Assembly (NCBI GenBank): GCA_964058805.1
Contig: CAXKVV010002154.1
Location: 15,001-79,000, forward strand
Direction: 5' to 3'
Source: Schoenoplectus triqueter
Lineage: Eukaryota; Streptophyta; Magnoliopsida; Poales; Cyperaceae
DNA: 64,000 nt
Shown: piece by piece, positions 63,226 to 64,000 of the stretch
Numbering within the stretch: position 1 is the first letter of the stretch
Layout: the number at the start of each line of letters is the position of its first letter
The notes under the pieces: model-generated
Seen by the model: the letters and a program-made list of their open reading frames with translations, nothing else
The model's database searches: none
What the model was told of the DNA's origin: nothing
Position numbers and translations under genes: made by a program

Positions 63226-63380
63226 TGGGCCCCTTATCTTATATAACTCAATCTCAAAATAAATCTAACGGCCCATATTAAATAGCATAATTAAGATAAA
63301 AAGGAGCCGGCCCAGTCACCATATTGGGCTTATTCGCAAGGAAAATAAATAAATAAAACCGGCCCAATCCGTTAAGCCCA
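63226..63380. promoter_or_regulatory. Cluster of six TGGGCC/T (site II-like) motifs
   Basis: TGGGCC or TGGGCT, on either strand, occurs at 63226-63231, 63270-63275, 63309-63314, 63325-63330, 63361-63366 and 63375-63380: six in 155 bp of otherwise AT-rich sequence. In plants such site II elements bind TCP factors and are typical of promoters of housekeeping and ribosomal-protein genes. No downstream gene is visible in either direction inside the window, so function is inferred only from motif density. Confidence 0.4.
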
Positions 63381-64000
63381 GTAATTAATAATAACAGAAT
63401 ATTAATAGTATAGAATAAATAAATCATTTGAAAATGCTCCTGAACTCCAAATTAACTCAAATTTGTTTCTAAAATTTCCTTATTTTTCATACTATTTTTC
63501 TATATGATAATATTCCAGTTTTGAAAATATAATCATGTTGAAACAATTTAAAAGCAAAAGACATTACATATATTGATATATTTGACTTAGCTTTGACTTG
63601 TCATTTTAAATACTATAAAAATCCCAAAAATTCAAATAAAAATCATGAATAATAACTAGATATATTTTACTAATTTTTCAAGTAATTTTTCATGAAATAA
63701 TAATGACAATAGTAATATGCCATAATAAATAATGAAATTAGCTATATTCTTTGATAAAAAAATATATAAATAATAATAGATATTATGTTGATATTTTCTG
63801 TAAAAAGAATAATAAAAATAAATAGCACAAAAATACCAAAATATATATTACCATGATAATAGATAGTAAATATATTTTCTTTTATAATAAAGAATGATAA
63901 TATAGTTTTATAATATGAATTACATTTCTTTTGATATTTCTATACAAATATACAATAAAAATATTTTTGATGAATAAAATGCAACAAAATAATAGTGGTA
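63381..64000. other. Very AT-rich sequence, nothing recognised
   Basis: Long runs of A/T with many ataat and aaataaa words and almost no CpG. No open frame of useful length, no RNA gene and no repeat boundary was seen. It fits intergenic plant DNA. Confidence 0.6.

Noticed and set aside
62122..64000. tRNA or rRNA gene in the right flank
   Set aside because: No cloverleaf-like A/B box pair or rRNA core motif was seen by eye.

Overview
The window looks like plant nuclear heterochromatin. Three things point there: a tandem satellite of about 57 kb, a Ty3/gypsy LTR retrotransposon primed by an initiator-methionine tRNA (the usual plant primer), and an AT-rich flank with plant-style TGGGCC/T motifs. 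There is no bacterial gene, operon, rRNA, tRNA or CRISPR array, and no intact cellular gene that I can support.

Layout. Bases 1-441 are the satellite in reverse orientation. At about 441/442 the array flips head-to-head and then runs forward to 52347. A 4,029-bp retrotransposon copy, transcribed on the minus strand, sits at 52348-56376 between 5-bp target-site duplications (ggact). The array resumes at 56382 and stops abruptly near 62121. Bases 62122-64000 are low-copy-looking, mostly AT-rich sequence with one small GC-rich island.

The satellite. The monomer is 58 bp, about 65% GC, with 11 CpG sites in the most common form. Since 58 is not a multiple of 3 and the minus strand of the common monomer has no stop codon in any frame, the array produces open frames of up to 1,625 codons that are arithmetic by-products, not genes. 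Monomers are organised in layers: a 165-bp three-monomer unit (3151-3645), a 754-757-bp thirteen-monomer unit (10285-14810, and again at 57391-59360 and 61154-61907), a 1,104-bp tandem pair occurring three times, a 2,091-bp tandem duplication, and near-identical 3.2-3.5-kb blocks separated by 5.5, 9.6, 15.1 and 17.2 kb. The centre (about 10-46 kb) looks homogenised; the two ends are more degenerate.

The retrotransposon. Gag, protease, reverse transcriptase and the start of RNase H lie in one reading frame broken by three in-frame stops. A deletion fuses RNase H directly to the inner end of the 3' LTR, removing integrase, the polypurine tract and 140 bp of that LTR. The LTRs differ at 7 of 522 shared positions, so the insertion is young. 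The copy cannot be autonomous, but its left LTR keeps a TATA box directed into the satellite.

I do not see a new protein-coding system. The notable content is the satellite itself: its CpG density, nested higher-order structure, orientation switch and the stop-free strand.
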